Source of the DNA: Protula sp. h YS-2021
Taxonomy: Eukaryota; Annelida; Polychaeta; Sabellida; Serpulidae
Direction of reading: 5' to 3'
Assembly (NCBI GenBank): GCA_949752745.1
Contig: OX457031.1
Span: forward strand, 40,645,502 to 40,709,501
DNA length: 64,000 nt
The translations under genes and the position numbers were made by a program. Below, piece by piece: positions 49,384-61,509 of the stretch. The notes beneath the pieces were generated by a model that was given only the letters and a program-made list of their open reading frames with translations, was not told the origin of the DNA and did not search any database. Every line of letters begins with the position of its first letter. Position 1 is the first letter of the stretch.

Positions 49384-52300
49384 GCTTGACGAAGACATCG
49401 ACCTGGAACGGCCCCACGAAGACTGACTTGCAATCCGTTATAACTGTTTATCCTCTAAAGCCCACTCCGTCTGAACGAGCCCCTTGCCTTGACTTATCGT
49501 TGATTTGATCAACTGTGATCAACATCATTTGCCCGACTTTTTCGGAACAAGAAAGACACGACTGAAATAGTATTGAGGGCCCATAAGCATCTTTTCTGTG
49601 GCTTTCTTTTCTATCAGTTCTTGGAATATTTTTGCAAGGCCAACTGCTTTTCTGACTGGTGCTTCTAAGACGTGGCTAAACAAGGATAGGGAAAATTGGA
49701 TAGCGGTGGAAGGATTCCTTGGCCCGACCTGAATCTCACAAACGGTAAGCTTACCCCCAAGCGCAATCAGCGGATTATGTGTTTGGGGCTCCTAACGCTT
49801 GCCAAACTTGCCAAAAAGTTTTAGCCTTCCTCTTACGGCACATTTGTGTTCAATTTGGGAAATGAAAAGTCCAGTTCTCCCAAAATATTTAAGTATCAGG
49901 TAGAGATCGACAAGCGATTGGATACTAGGATATTTAAATTGGTTGCTACCTCTGCTTGTGAGTTGCAGTCTGTTGTCCACCTTAGGCTTCTTGATCTAAA
50001 GCGTAGAGGCTGGCGATGGGCGCGGCCTCTTCTTTCGCTTTGGCGTAGAAGGAACTATTGACTGAAGCTGTCTGTCCACCTGTTCCCGAGTCCTGCGATT
50101 TCACTCTCCTTGCCTCAGTGACGCCTTTCAGCATTTCGGATGGGAAGCGTTTAGACTACCCGCGCGGAATAGGGCATACGCGTCTCTTCCGTGCTGATGC
50201 TCGGGTGTGGTAGTGCTTGATCGTGACATAGTACTACTGATGAGGTGAAAAGGTAAGCATTGAGCTTCAGTAGGTTTGAAGCCACCATTGAATAAAAAAA
50301 CCCATTAAATAACGCATTTGAATCAGATTCTACGACTATCCTCAGCGCTTGAAAAGCCGCATTCTGAAAAGACAGCGTTCGCAAACTTCCCTAACCTCCT
50401 TCAGAAATCTGTAGTCACGCTCTGCCAATGGAACACTGGAATCTGGATAAATTTTGGGCAGCCACATCCCAATGTTGCGGGGATGGGCAAGCGGTTACGT
50501 CTGTAGCACACCGTCGTTTAATGGCAGTGTGGGAGTACGTAAGGCCGTAAAGGCTTACAGTCCTCTAGCGTCATGACACGGGGGGAGACGTGATATAACA
50601 TTGAGTGTGATAAAGTTGATGCTGATCTTTGAGTGGTCGAAGGTGGTACAGACTGAGACTTCGAAGTCATGACCGGCGAGGATTGATTACTCTGCGCTAC
50701 ACTTGTACAGAGAGTCTGTGGGATTTGTTCCTGTTCGCTTATCTCCACTTGATCATCCTGCCCCCGATGAGGAATTCTCCGCAGAGGACGAAGAGGACGA
50801 GCAATAAATTAATTCGTTTTCCAACAGTTGCTTATTTCCCGTAAATGACTGTATAGGGGCAATGAGAAGACGAGGTGGCTGTGTATGCTTACGCAACGAG
50901 CCATGGGAACGGCGTTGAGGCGCGACATCGCCGAAGCCACAGAGCTAAGGCTCCTCATCTGATGTATGTTTTAAAGTATTCGGATGTAAATTTAAACAAA
51001 GCTCAAATTGCTTCAACGGAGAAAATTCATGTACTTGACGAGGAAGAGTGTCAGAAAAAACCTGTTTCACCGCTCTGGCTATATTGATTCCGATTCCGTT
51101 GTGATATGCAGGTCCAATAAAGCCACATCCTGAGCAAGTTTATTTGTTCACATTGTAAGGTCGTTCGGTAGAGGCGTTGATACGACTGACTGTATCGGTG
51201 CCTGTATGGCGGGTATGTAGCTCACAATGCGTGTACCCACGGCAGACATAACATCGACTTGATACGGGTCCTCCAAGTAAACTCCGTGTGCTGATACGGT
51301 GAATTGTGAGTCTACAACATAAAGAAAGCTACATAAGTAAGCAGCTACAACTGTTGTTAACGATTGAGTTTCGCCATGAAACATAAAACGACTTAAATAA
51401 TTCATATTTGCTCCAAAGGAGGGGAAAAGTTTATATAATCTCGTAAATACGCTTCAAAAGTGAATCGTAACATGACACTGCCGCGAGTGACACGCGACGG
51501 GGTTTTCGCAAACCCGATCCAGCACAGTGACGCCCCGTCGTAATCACGGATCGTGACAGGTACGATCCGTCACATAGACGAGTCGTGATAACACCGACCC
51601 GTCAAAGTGACGAGTGGTCACAATGAAGGCTGGCCAGTAAAATGAGAAACGTGATAGTCACGATACAGCATATGATCGACCTATCACATGACCGTCACCG
51701 TTATGTGTCGTAACGATGGCAACCCGTTGCAAGCACAACCGTGATAGCAAAAACTCATCACATGATCGAACCATCTCTGCTACGAGCCGTGGCAATGACG
51801 ACTCGTTGCGTACACGGCGCATGATAGCGACGACGAGTCACTGCCACAGGTCATGACAGAGACATGACCCATGACATCAGCGACTTATCACATGAACAGC
51901 CCGTCACTGCCACAACCCATGAATGAAGTGACCCATCATGCGATGGACCCGTCACTAGTATGCGCTAGTGACAGTGACGACCCGTCGTGTACACAAACCG
52001 AGCCAGCAGCGTCTCGCAACACTCTGTCAGGGTCATGTGCGATAGGAAACAAAACCTAGACCTGAGTGAGATGCAGGCCGCATGATCGAACCATGCTCAA
52101 GTTGTGACAGCTGCGTATAACAACAACACTGCCATATGATAGATCGTTGATGTACTCAATTACCTGATTGTTCTAGTGTCGATAAGAGAATTATGTGTAT
52201 TAATTTAACACTAATACACAAACATTTATCAAGCTCGACACCCACGGTGAAGCTTGAGGGAAGCCTCGTACCGTGACACATGATCGATGCCTACGCGGTG

Positions 52301-52416
52301 TTGTTGATGCAACCACCCGACACAATTTTCTATTATGGATCGCGGCAACCAATGTCAAAGAAATTGGAAAACCAATAGTGATAGCTTCGTAGTCTACAAG
52401 TCAATATTTTCGAATT
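49384..52416 (-). mobile_element. Old DIRS copy 3, reverse orientation, internally deleted
   Basis: It starts on the minus strand with a terminal repeat (52416-52377) matching those at 1707, 10383 and 17700 with a few changes. Then follow the minisatellite region (52066-51480), gag-like pieces (51148-51405, 50518-50748, 50151-50384, all resembling copies 1 and 2), an RT fingers block (49540-49710: FSRVFLVPKK) and, fused by a deletion, a post-RNase H piece ending near 49384 (RIASQSSWGRSRS). The recombinase and right terminal repeat are missing. Much more diverged than copies 1 and 2. Confidence 0.82.
51480..52066 (-). repeat. Degenerate GTGACRACCCGTC minisatellite of DIRS copy 3
   Basis: Many short units built on GACGAGTCGTGA/GACCCGTCAC on the plus strand. 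They are the reverse complement of the CACGGGTCGTGTTGCCACCGA units in copies 1 and 2 but badly eroded and partly rearranged. It lies at the same relative place in the element. Confidence 0.7.
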
Positions 52417-52637
52417 TGAAAAGGATAATAAAAACTACGAGGGAGAACGGGTCCCTGAAAAAAAAACACAGAAATAACAAGCTAGTTAAATGACAACTCA
52501 TTGCAAGACTCTAATCTTTCCAATAACTTTTGGGGATTTTGTTAAGATGCAACTAAGAAATGAACCAATGAAAATGATGCGGCAGACAAGTGGTTCTACC
52601 AATATACTCTGGTAGGTGATTGTTTGGAAATTTTGTC

Positions 52638-52890
52638 GTTAGTTTTCGAGATACAGAGCTTTAAAACGTAAATGACGTAATGGCTCGTAAATGATGACGT
52701 CATATATACAAATTTGGCATGCTAAAAAGATTCCTTGCTTAAAAGTAGTCTGATAATATATTTTGTGCCGAAGCGCTAGGTTCATTAGTTTTCGAGTTAT
52801 TGGGCTTTAAAACAAATGACGTCATAGCTCGTAAATGACGACGTCATAGATACAAGTTTAAAAATTCCTTGCTTAAAAGTAGTCTGATAA
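52638..52890 (+). repeat. Direct repeat containing TGACGTCA palindromes
   Basis: Two units (52638-52758 and 52784-52890) share TTAGTTTTCGAG, GGCTTTAAAAC, AAATGACGTMAT, GCTCGTAAATGA, GACGTCATA and CCTTGCTTAAAAGTAGTCTG. AACTTTTGRGGATTTTGTTA occurs before and after the pair (52525, 52904). Each unit has one or two TGACGTCA-type cores, the consensus CRE. Confidence 0.85.
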
Positions 52891-52905
52891 TCTTACCAAT
52901 AACTT

Positions 52906-53100
52906 TTGAGGATTTTGTTAAGATTTCGCAAAAACCTTGTATATACTTTGACCGGCAACAATGCTATGTTTCAAAGGTTAAGCGTGGCTAGGAAAAACAA
53001 AGACTGTTCACGCTTCTTGCGATTGCCGGATGGCGAAATAAAAACTTATTCTCAAATGAGAGAACTCTGGGAATTTCTTTATCTGCGTCGAAACGGATAG
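52906..53100 (+). pseudogene. BEL/Pao reverse transcriptase fragment
   Basis: A 64-codon frame with NNAMFQRLSVARKNKDCSRF followed by LRLPDGEIKTY and a Leu/Trp end. It fits the BEL/Pao RT block where motif A (usually D-x-EAMFHQV) is followed by DxDxxRFLW. The catalytic Asp position is not kept (Gly-Asn-Asn), so it is dead. It sits 490 bases beyond the DIRS terminal repeat, on the same strand as the BEL-type gag remnant. Confidence 0.45.
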
Positions 53101-53755
53101 ACTTTGTTTCAAAATAGATATTCAAAATAAACCCTTAACCAGAAGGGGAATTCCGTCAGCGAGCAGGTCTTTTTTATCCTTTAGGCTTGACTTGTCCATT
53201 TATTGTTGACAATAAAACTAGAACCGCATTTCGAAAGCGAAATATTTCTTTATTTCTTGAACAATATTGAATATTTTTACAAGCCGTATAGTCTGTAACA
53301 GAACTAAGTTCAGAGCCTCTGGCTCAGCACGTATGCAGCTTTTAAGGTTCATCTGCTTGGTTATGTTGGCTCAACGGCTTTATGGATTGACTAGCACTTT
53401 TTTCTATGCAGACAGGGCTCGTGTAACGCCCATGGGCAGTGATGTTTGCTCAACTGTTACTTTGCTTTTAAACGTGCTGTATTTATTTATTCTAAAATCG
53501 GCTATGCTCGCATGGCGTTTTAAGCATGAAACGAAATCGTAGACGAAAAAATAAAGATCAAGTTCTACAAAAGTGCAAAGTTATGTGGTCCCAGGGCCTG
53601 TAGAGTTTTATTACTGTCAAGAAAAAAATAGTTCAATAAATTGAACTAAATAAATTCAATGCCCGCATAAATTCATATAAACCTTGACCAAGCCTAACAC
53701 TTGTCAAGTGTTAAAAGCAACAAAACCGCTGAATTATGGTTTCAAGGTCCAGAAT
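53101..53755. other. No gene seen
   Basis: A frame at 53267-53542 has two hydrophobic stretches but no supporting feature. Otherwise AT-rich. Confidence 0.4.
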
Positions 53756-53960
53756 TTATGTAAAAACTGAATTCGGGATGGCTACTCGTGAGTAATCAAA
53801 GAGATCAAAGGCTTGCAAAGGATGATCAAAAAATTTAGGTAAGTGCATACCCATCTCTGCAGCCGAAACAGGATCAAGATTTACTCGGTAAGTGTTGAAA
53901 TTCACTTTAGGCTTTAAAATATTCGATGGTGTTCCAGCAGACGAAATTAAAGGATAGTAA
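53756..53960 (-). CDS. Possible terminal exon of an unknown host gene
   Basis: On the minus strand, a pyrimidine-rich TTTTTCTTTGGCTAG ends at about 53961 and is followed by an open 67-68 codon block (YYPLISSAGTPSNILKPKV, YRVNLDPVSAAEMGMHLPKF) ending in a stop near 53758. Alternatively translation starts at a codon in the hydrophobic leader 53980, giving a signal-peptide-like MLFLWLAYYPLISSAG. The composition looks coding, but no family is recognised and no partner exon is found. Confidence 0.3.
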
Positions 53961-53980
53961 GCTAGCCAAAGAAAAAGCAA

Positions 53981-55289
53981 ATATCAAGTCAGATAGCCCC
54001 AGCACATGTAAGAAATACAGAGTTGTATGTCATTAGATATTTTCAAAGTTGCCGTTTATAAACTGATTATTGTGACAGTTATTAGTAGTCAGCAGAGTCA
54101 GCAGAGTTTTGATGTGGAATATCTCAACTCTTATTCTGCGCTATTATTCAATCAGTTTGAAAGCCAAGTTTCAAACTTTTTTTTTAACTGTCTTTGAGCA
54201 ACATTATTGAACACAAGCACCAGTATAAAGTCGCGAAAATATTTTTGACCATATCAATGATGGAACTGGTGACTCTAGGAACTTACACTACCGTTTTACA
54301 TCTTTGCCAAAAGCTTAAGCCACTGGAATAAAACAAAATTTTACTTTCACCAACTTTATGTAACATTTAATACGCTTTGATCACAAAGGAAGCACGAATG
54401 TGAAATAGAAAATTGTTGAAAAAGTTATGTAAAGACTCTGTTAAAGTTGTAACAGAGTTTCAAGGAGCTTGAATTGCAAAAAAATTCTTTAAGCTGATCT
54501 TTTTTTACTTTTACCCCCTTTTTCTACACAACTTCGACTATGACTAGAAAAGTGAAACTGAGAACTTTTAATGTATGACGTCATCATTGGTTCCTTATGA
54601 CATCATGACGTTTTGAAGCTTATAATCTTGAAAGAATTCACGACATTTTGTGGATAGACACTTTGTGAAACACATTTTGTGACAGACAAATTGTCGAAAG
54701 ACATTTTGTCGAAAGAAAACTTCTATACCAAATTTTTGTAATTTTTTTTATTGTGTTGGCTTTTTTAAATAAACTCGTTATTTCATTTAGCGAAATGAAA
54801 GAAGTTACGCTTATTACCTGCTTGTTACAAGCTTATTACAAGCTTATTCCAAATACTAGGATGAAAGAGGTCACGCTTTATTTGATCACAACACATTTAT
54901 GCCACACATCAACACATAAATTACAAAAATGTCTGTTCAATTTCTGTCACAAACTCGTTTAATTGCCCAAGTTAGGTCTCCGACAGTTCTTGGCTCATTC
55001 TCGTCCCTAACGTTTAGCTAACTTCCGGTTAATGTTGTGCGCAATTCCGTCGAGAAATTCCGATTCAGTTCTCCGGTTTTCTGCACGATATCTCAAAGCG
55101 TTACAAGAAGTTACTGTAGGCTGTGGTATTTTTGGCGCACTCTCTTTTTCGGTAGGTTTTCCCACCCGATCTTGCTTAAGAGCAGTTCTCTCGCTTTTGG
55201 GCCCGGATGAGTGTCCACACGCTAGGATGCTTGAATCCGATGATGAGGCTGAAGCGATTGTTCCACCCTTTGCAATGGTTATTTGTTCT
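53981..55289. other. No gene identified
   Basis: AT-rich with a short repeat GACATTTTGTCGAAAG (near 54690-54715) and TTACAAGCTTATT (54825-54850). An 88-codon frame at 55032-55298 ends at the LINE fragment and has no known motif. Confidence 0.4.
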
Positions 55290-55700
55290 GGATTTTAAGA
55301 GCCCTATTCTGCACTGCTTCTAGTTCTTTTGTGATAGCTGTTCTTGTTCTTTTGTGATAGCTGTACTCTATGCCTGTACCGCATACTCTAGTTTGGTCCG
55401 CATTATGGTTTTGTAAAGCATAGTTAGGTTTTATTGATTTTTGCTCATTTTAGTTGTCTCAAGCAGTACAGATTGATGATGAGCTTGAATTTATGTTTTG
55501 CATATGATTATTCCATTTTAAGTTGCTTTGGATTGTGAGGGCTAGTAGTTTACTCGAAGCAGCTTGATTAAATTCAACTTTATTTAGTTGTATCGGTTTG
55601 ATTGGTGTTTCCATTGGGTTGTTGAAATAATCATCTTCGACAAAGCGTCTTTCTACGGAATTTTTTTAAAACTAATTTAGCTCTAGATTTTTATAGGTTA
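55290..55700 (-). pseudogene. LINE reverse transcriptase 3' fragment (CR1/Jockey-like)
   Basis: On the minus strand, broken frames read KLLALTIQSNLKWNNHMQNI, a LRQLK-like piece, a QTRVCGTGIEYS-like piece and finally KELEAVQNRALK. These match the thumb and connection region of non-LTR retrotransposon RTs, where LLGVxxxxxLxWxxHI precedes VxxYxxxIRPVLEYAxxVW and IExIQxRALR. Stops and shifts throughout. It is unrelated in position to the endonuclease fragment at 7248-7589. Confidence 0.6.
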
Positions 55701-56001
55701 GTTTGTCATTGCGTAGACACATTTTTAAAACATGTTTTCATGCTTCTTCATCTTACAGCATATACTGTGAGTTATCATCACGTGACGCGGAAGTTGATCG
55801 TTCTCTTTTATGGCATTTTTCGTCGATTTCACAAGCACGTGTAAGTTTCAAATTGAAATAAGCCCTTTCGAAATTGCGTCAGTGTGATTTTGTTCCGTAT
55901 TTTCGGTTCTTAGGATGCTGTAGATGCTTTCAAAGTATTACACAAGAAAGTCCTGACTTCTGGAACGTTACTTGGATTATTTTTACACACGTAAGAACCT
56001 A
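55701..56001. other. No gene seen
   Basis: AT-rich spacer between the LINE fragment and a MITE. Confidence 0.4.
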
Positions 56002-56341
56002 AGCCAATTCGCACTTTTCACTTTTGCCGAAAAGTTTTTGCGTTTCGGCTGAATTCAGGTGGGATAAGGTTATAAAGAAATGATAGGAAAAAAACGGCAA
56101 AAATCAACAAAATTCTATTTTGCCAGAAATGTAGTCACATGCTGGCTATTAAAGGGACTGAATAATATGTAAAATAGTTTTTAAAAGATCATATGATGGC
56201 TTTATAAATTCGAAAGTGTGCATGTTGAAAGAAAATTAGAATTTCGATGTTTTCCCCTTTTCATTTCACAATAATTTATCCCCCAACATTTGCAGTCGAA
56301 ACAACACCTCCACCGGAAAAATCCGAAAGTGCGAATTGGCT
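56002..56341. mobile_element. 340-bp MITE with TA target duplication
   Basis: Inverted ends AGCCAATTCGCACTTTTC (56002) and its complement GAAAGTGCGAATTGGCT (to 56341), flanked by TA at 56000-56001 and 56342-56343. No coding content. Ends and TA flanks point to a non-autonomous Tc1/mariner-type element. Confidence 0.88.
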
Positions 56342-56354
56342 TATTCAGATTAGT

Positions 56355-56430
56355 CCTAGATGACTCTTGCGGTCCTCTTCTGAAAGCCTTTCTGTCCTAG
56401 GAAGATAGAAAGGGCCTACTTGGACTAATT
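56355..56430. repeat. 76-bp palindromic mini-element (TAGTCC...GGACTA)
   Basis: It begins TAGTCCTAGATGACTCTTGC and ends GGCCTACTTGGACTA, with CTTTCTGTCCTAGGAAGA in the middle. Reverse-orientation relative at 42164-42228. Flanking ATTCAGAT and ATTCAAAA may be an eroded duplication. Confidence 0.75.
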
Positions 56431-56930
56431 CAAAATAGGCCAGATCACACTTTGAACGAAGTTAACTTAAGTTAGACGTGACTCGAAGCTAAACTGCTCT
56501 ACGGCGCAAGGAAATGCACAAAAATTCTGTGTTTCAAATACAAACTAACCGGGTGAAAAAGAAAGAAATGACAGAAAGATATCGCCTAAAAGCCAAGTTT
56601 CTCTTGCACCGTAGCCTGCGTTTTATTGTGCAATGACAAGGTCTCGAAAATGTTTCGGAAATCAGAAAATGTGTCTTGGTTTTTCGATACTGTCTCGAAC
56701 CATTTTCGAGTGTATCGAGCTTCACATTCGGATAATCTTCCCATAATCCTTTTCTGCGCACCTGCGCGCCATTATCGCCCAAAAGCGAAACAGTTTTGCT
56801 TTACTCACGTCGATTCAGAACTGACATACGACAACTTACATTAAAGCCAGTAGAAATACAACTATTGACAATAGCAATTCGCAATCTGGATTGAGAGAAA
56901 GCACCAAAGCTCCCGCCAGCCATTTTTAGG

Positions 56931-57064
56931 CCCCAACCCTTAGGATTGGGGCCTATAGGTTTGGGTGTCCGTCTGTCTGTCCGTCCGTCTGTCCGTCATC
57001 GCTTTATACCCCTATGAATTTGGGGGCGGTTGGGGCCTGCGTGTGTTTCACAAATACTTACTTG
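56931..57064 (+). repeat. Dispersed repeat with GTCCGTCCGTC core
   Basis: The inverted mate of 41962-42118. It starts with the self-complementary pair GGCCCCAACCC/GGATTGGGGCC and contains TCCGTCTGTCTGTCCGTCC. Directly next to another repeat shared with distant loci (57133-57530). Confidence 0.9.
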
Positions 57065-57132
57065 TTATTTTCGAAACATTATCTGGATTTATTATTTTTT
57101 CGGATACGTCCAATTAAACGCGGTCGTAGATT

Positions 57133-57530
57133 AGTTAAGCTTCGAGTCAGCTCTAACTTAAGTAACTTTGTATATCTTTCTGTCAAAGCTGGGAAGCCTT
57201 ACACTGTTCTGCTTATAGGAGTCGACTTCATTTGATCTGAGGCACGAATCCCACATACTAGACCGTTTCACATAAAGAAGACGAAGATATCTTTAATTTC
57301 TTCGTTAAATTGCTGAGAAGTTAGCTCCGTATTCATCTCTCAAATGTTTGTTTACGTTGCGGCATTTAAATGTCAAGTGACCAAAGTCAAGTGACCAGAA
57401 ATTGAAATAAAGGGGTTGTAGATTATCTGTAAAGCATATACAAATAACTGAGAGATGCAGAGGTAGTATTAATTCATTTTGTACACCCAAAATATTTAAC
57501 TTTTAGTTTTTTTCCCATGCTTTTTGAAAG
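57133..57530. mobile_element. Diverged relative of the 5987-6782 element
   Basis: Follows the 796-bp element from its left end: GAGTCAGCTCT, TATATCTTTCTGTCA, TAGGAGTC, CTGAGGCACGAATCC, then CAAATGTTTGTTTAC, CATTTAAATGTCA, GTGACCAAAGTCA and ATAAAGGGGTT. Several internal deletions. The right end is not clear, so it is probably truncated. Confidence 0.85.
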
Positions 57531-58413
57531 TTTCGCAGTTTAAGAAAAGCCTTTACAGCAGTATACGTGTTAGCTAGTCACAGCAAGAGGGGATTAAATA
57601 AATTGTATGTACTCCTCCGCTCCACACGGGCATCGTGTCTCTCTTAAGCTCCATTGGTTGTTTTTAATCCAGTCAGGCACGAGAATTGCTTCGTGTGGGT
57701 ATGAGTAAGGGATGAGGACTTCGTTCTTGTAATGAGATTTCAAATTTATGTGCTGACTAAGAATCTTCACACATTATTAGTTTGATTCCTCATTAATTGC
57801 CATTGGTCATAAAGAGGGAAAATGGACTTTCAAGCACACAAAATAATTTCATTTCAGAAATAATTGTCAGTGAACTACAGAGGTACCAATATAAAGTTGT
57901 TAATTTTCCTTCGAAAATTTTATGAAGAAATTTTAAATTTTAATTTTTTCCTTCGAAGATTAAGTCATTCAGGCAGTTTTTCACTAGTGTCGTGGGCAAT
58001 GTTTTTTATATGGATGCCAAGATCCACGCCGAAGCTTTTTTCAAAACAGCTGGCTAATCTTTTATCATAAAAAATGTTTTGAAACTTGTTAAAAATCTTA
58101 AATAAAAAGCCCATTGCACAAATGCCCCAACGGTCTAGGACTGAGAATATCTGTCGCACTCAGTGGTTTTAATGTTCTTTCATGTTGGTGACAATTTCTC
58201 CTGGCTCCTTTAATCAGGGCAAGTTTAATGATCGCTCTGCTACTTCCTCACATTTCTGGATTTAGCGATGTTTGCCAGAGATCTACATGCTCCAAATGGA
58301 CTTTCAAAACGTATCATTGCCCTTCTGTGGGTAAGATACAACCTTCTTCAGCCAGCTATCTAGCACCTCTTGTTGCTTTTCTTTCTTTCATAAACCGTTT
58401 CTACTATTTCCTC
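57531..58413. other. No identified gene upstream of FAU
   Basis: A minus-strand frame at 57965-58159 (IFSVLDRWGICAMGFLFKIF) looks protein-like but unassigned. The non-coding first exon and promoter of FAU should lie here or within the next few hundred bases. I could not locate them. Confidence 0.4.
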
Positions 58414-58660
58414 TCATGAAACTGTCAATCTATCAGTACCAGCTGCCATACCCGTTTTGGCCGTACCACTAGTACACCTAGTCTTCATTTCGAGTGCAGT
58501 TTTATGTGCAAATCGGCAACAATTTTCAGGTCGTTTGCTGTTGACCGCACCCGTTTTGCCACTATAGACTTTGCAATAATAAACTTTTTCTGTGAACTTC
58601 ACTTTCTCTTGCTTACTACATCCACAAATTTGGTTAATTGATGTACCACAGCTGTATACT
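58414..58660 (-). CDS. Possible Cys-rich terminal exon, antisense to FAU 5' region
   Basis: On the minus strand, CGACTTACCAG at about 58660 could be a 3' splice site. The block after it is open for about 80 codons to a stop at 58414: YSCGTSINQICGCSKQEKVK, VYYCKVYSGKTGAVN and RPENCCRFAHK. Eight Cys and a basic character suggest a secreted Cys-rich domain. No family recognised and no upstream exon seen, so it may be chance. Confidence 0.25.
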
Positions 58661-58732
58661 GGTAAGTCGTGCATTGCCTCACATGTGTGACACTGACTCG
58701 GATTTTAGTTGCTTTTAAATGTTTTGTTGCAG

Positions 58733-60512
<1,780 letters not shown>

Positions 60513-60600
60513 GCTGTGTTGTAAGGCTGTTAAATCTGGACTGGCGGAAAAATTGAACACTTGTGATTACCAACATCTTTTATGATCATCATGGAAACAT

Positions 60601-60606
60601 AATAAA
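60601..60606 (+). promoter_or_regulatory. Poly(A) signal of FAU
   Basis: AATAAA 88 bases after the stop codon, followed by a second overlapping AATAAAT copy and a GT-rich stretch (TTGTGTTGTTTGTTTG) some 20-30 bases on, the usual downstream element. Confidence 0.85.
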
Positions 60607-60639
60607 TAAATGAACAGCTTCAATATTGTGTTGTTTGTT

Positions 60640-61278
60640 TGCGTAATTCCTTGAGACCCTATTTCTTAGAGCTTGATGTGACACCAAGTGAAATTCTCGA
60701 CACGTCTTGGTACCTTTAGTGAGGCATGATTTTACGGGAGTCCGACAGGCTATCAATCATGGTATCTTGATTATTGGAGAAGCCATGATCCGAGTAATCA
60801 AATTTGCACTAAATCTGCGCAAGCGAAGACCGCATATGACGTCAAAACAATTTTTCTGCTCCAAACAAAATCTCATGCGAAAAGTATCTCGAAAAGGAGA
60901 AGTGGGATAGTATTCAAACTTGGTTTAGTTATTCCATGAATAAGTTGAACTGTTTTTAGGCCAGCCGACTATCGTCGCTGAGCCATACTTCTAACTTGTG
61001 GGGAAATTGTTGTCCGTTATGTGTCTGTATGTAAACAAATTTTATGCACCAACTTGACTTAAGTTCAGGAGGGACATTGTGTTTTTGACTGGTCCGTCCG
61101 TCATACTGTGCGTCACGCTATGATTGTGAACACCATATCTCAAGTTCTACAAGGCGGATTTAAGTTAAACCTGGTATTTACCTTCTTGCTGTTTTGCAAA
61201 TTTGTTTTGTCGTTTTTTTAATTGAAAAATTAATCGAATTCCAAAAAAAAAAAAAAAAAAAATTTGGGTTGATCAACT
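60640..61278. other. No gene seen between FAU and SINE
   Basis: A frame at 60707-60910 shows no domain. An A-run lies at 61243-61262. Confidence 0.45.
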
Positions 61279-61291
61279 AGACATACTGTAG

Positions 61292-61489
61292 TTTTTTTTT
61301 AAGGAATGGCCGGAAGACTCATTTGTGCTAATTTTGAATTCCGTAGTGGTGAACAATCCTGTGCAGTCGTTTAGCTGAGGCAATTTGAGCGAAGGTCAAT
61401 CCCCCGCTTTCCTACCCCTGGCCAGATTCGAACCAGGGACCAAAGAATTGCAGGACCAACGCTCTACCGACTGAGCTAACCGTCACCTC
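61292..61489 (-). mobile_element. tRNA-derived SINE with target-site duplication
   Basis: Read leftwards from about 61489. The head is tRNA-like with an A box (TTAGCTCAGTCGGTAGAGC) and a B box (GGTTCGAATCTGG), followed by a non-tRNA body and an A-tail (T-run 61292-61300 on the plus strand). Flanking sequences AGACATACTGTAG (61279-61291) and AGATATACTGAAG (61494-61506) match at 11 of 13 positions, as expected for a LINE-mediated insertion. The anticodon stem does not pair, so it is not a working tRNA. Confidence 0.85.
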
Positions 61490-61509
61490 CATGAGATATA
61501 CTGAAGTTT

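Noticed and set aside
61423..61489. Functional tRNA gene
   Set aside because: A and B boxes are present but the anticodon stem does not pair, and the unit continues into a body with an A-tail and flanking duplications, so it is a SINE.
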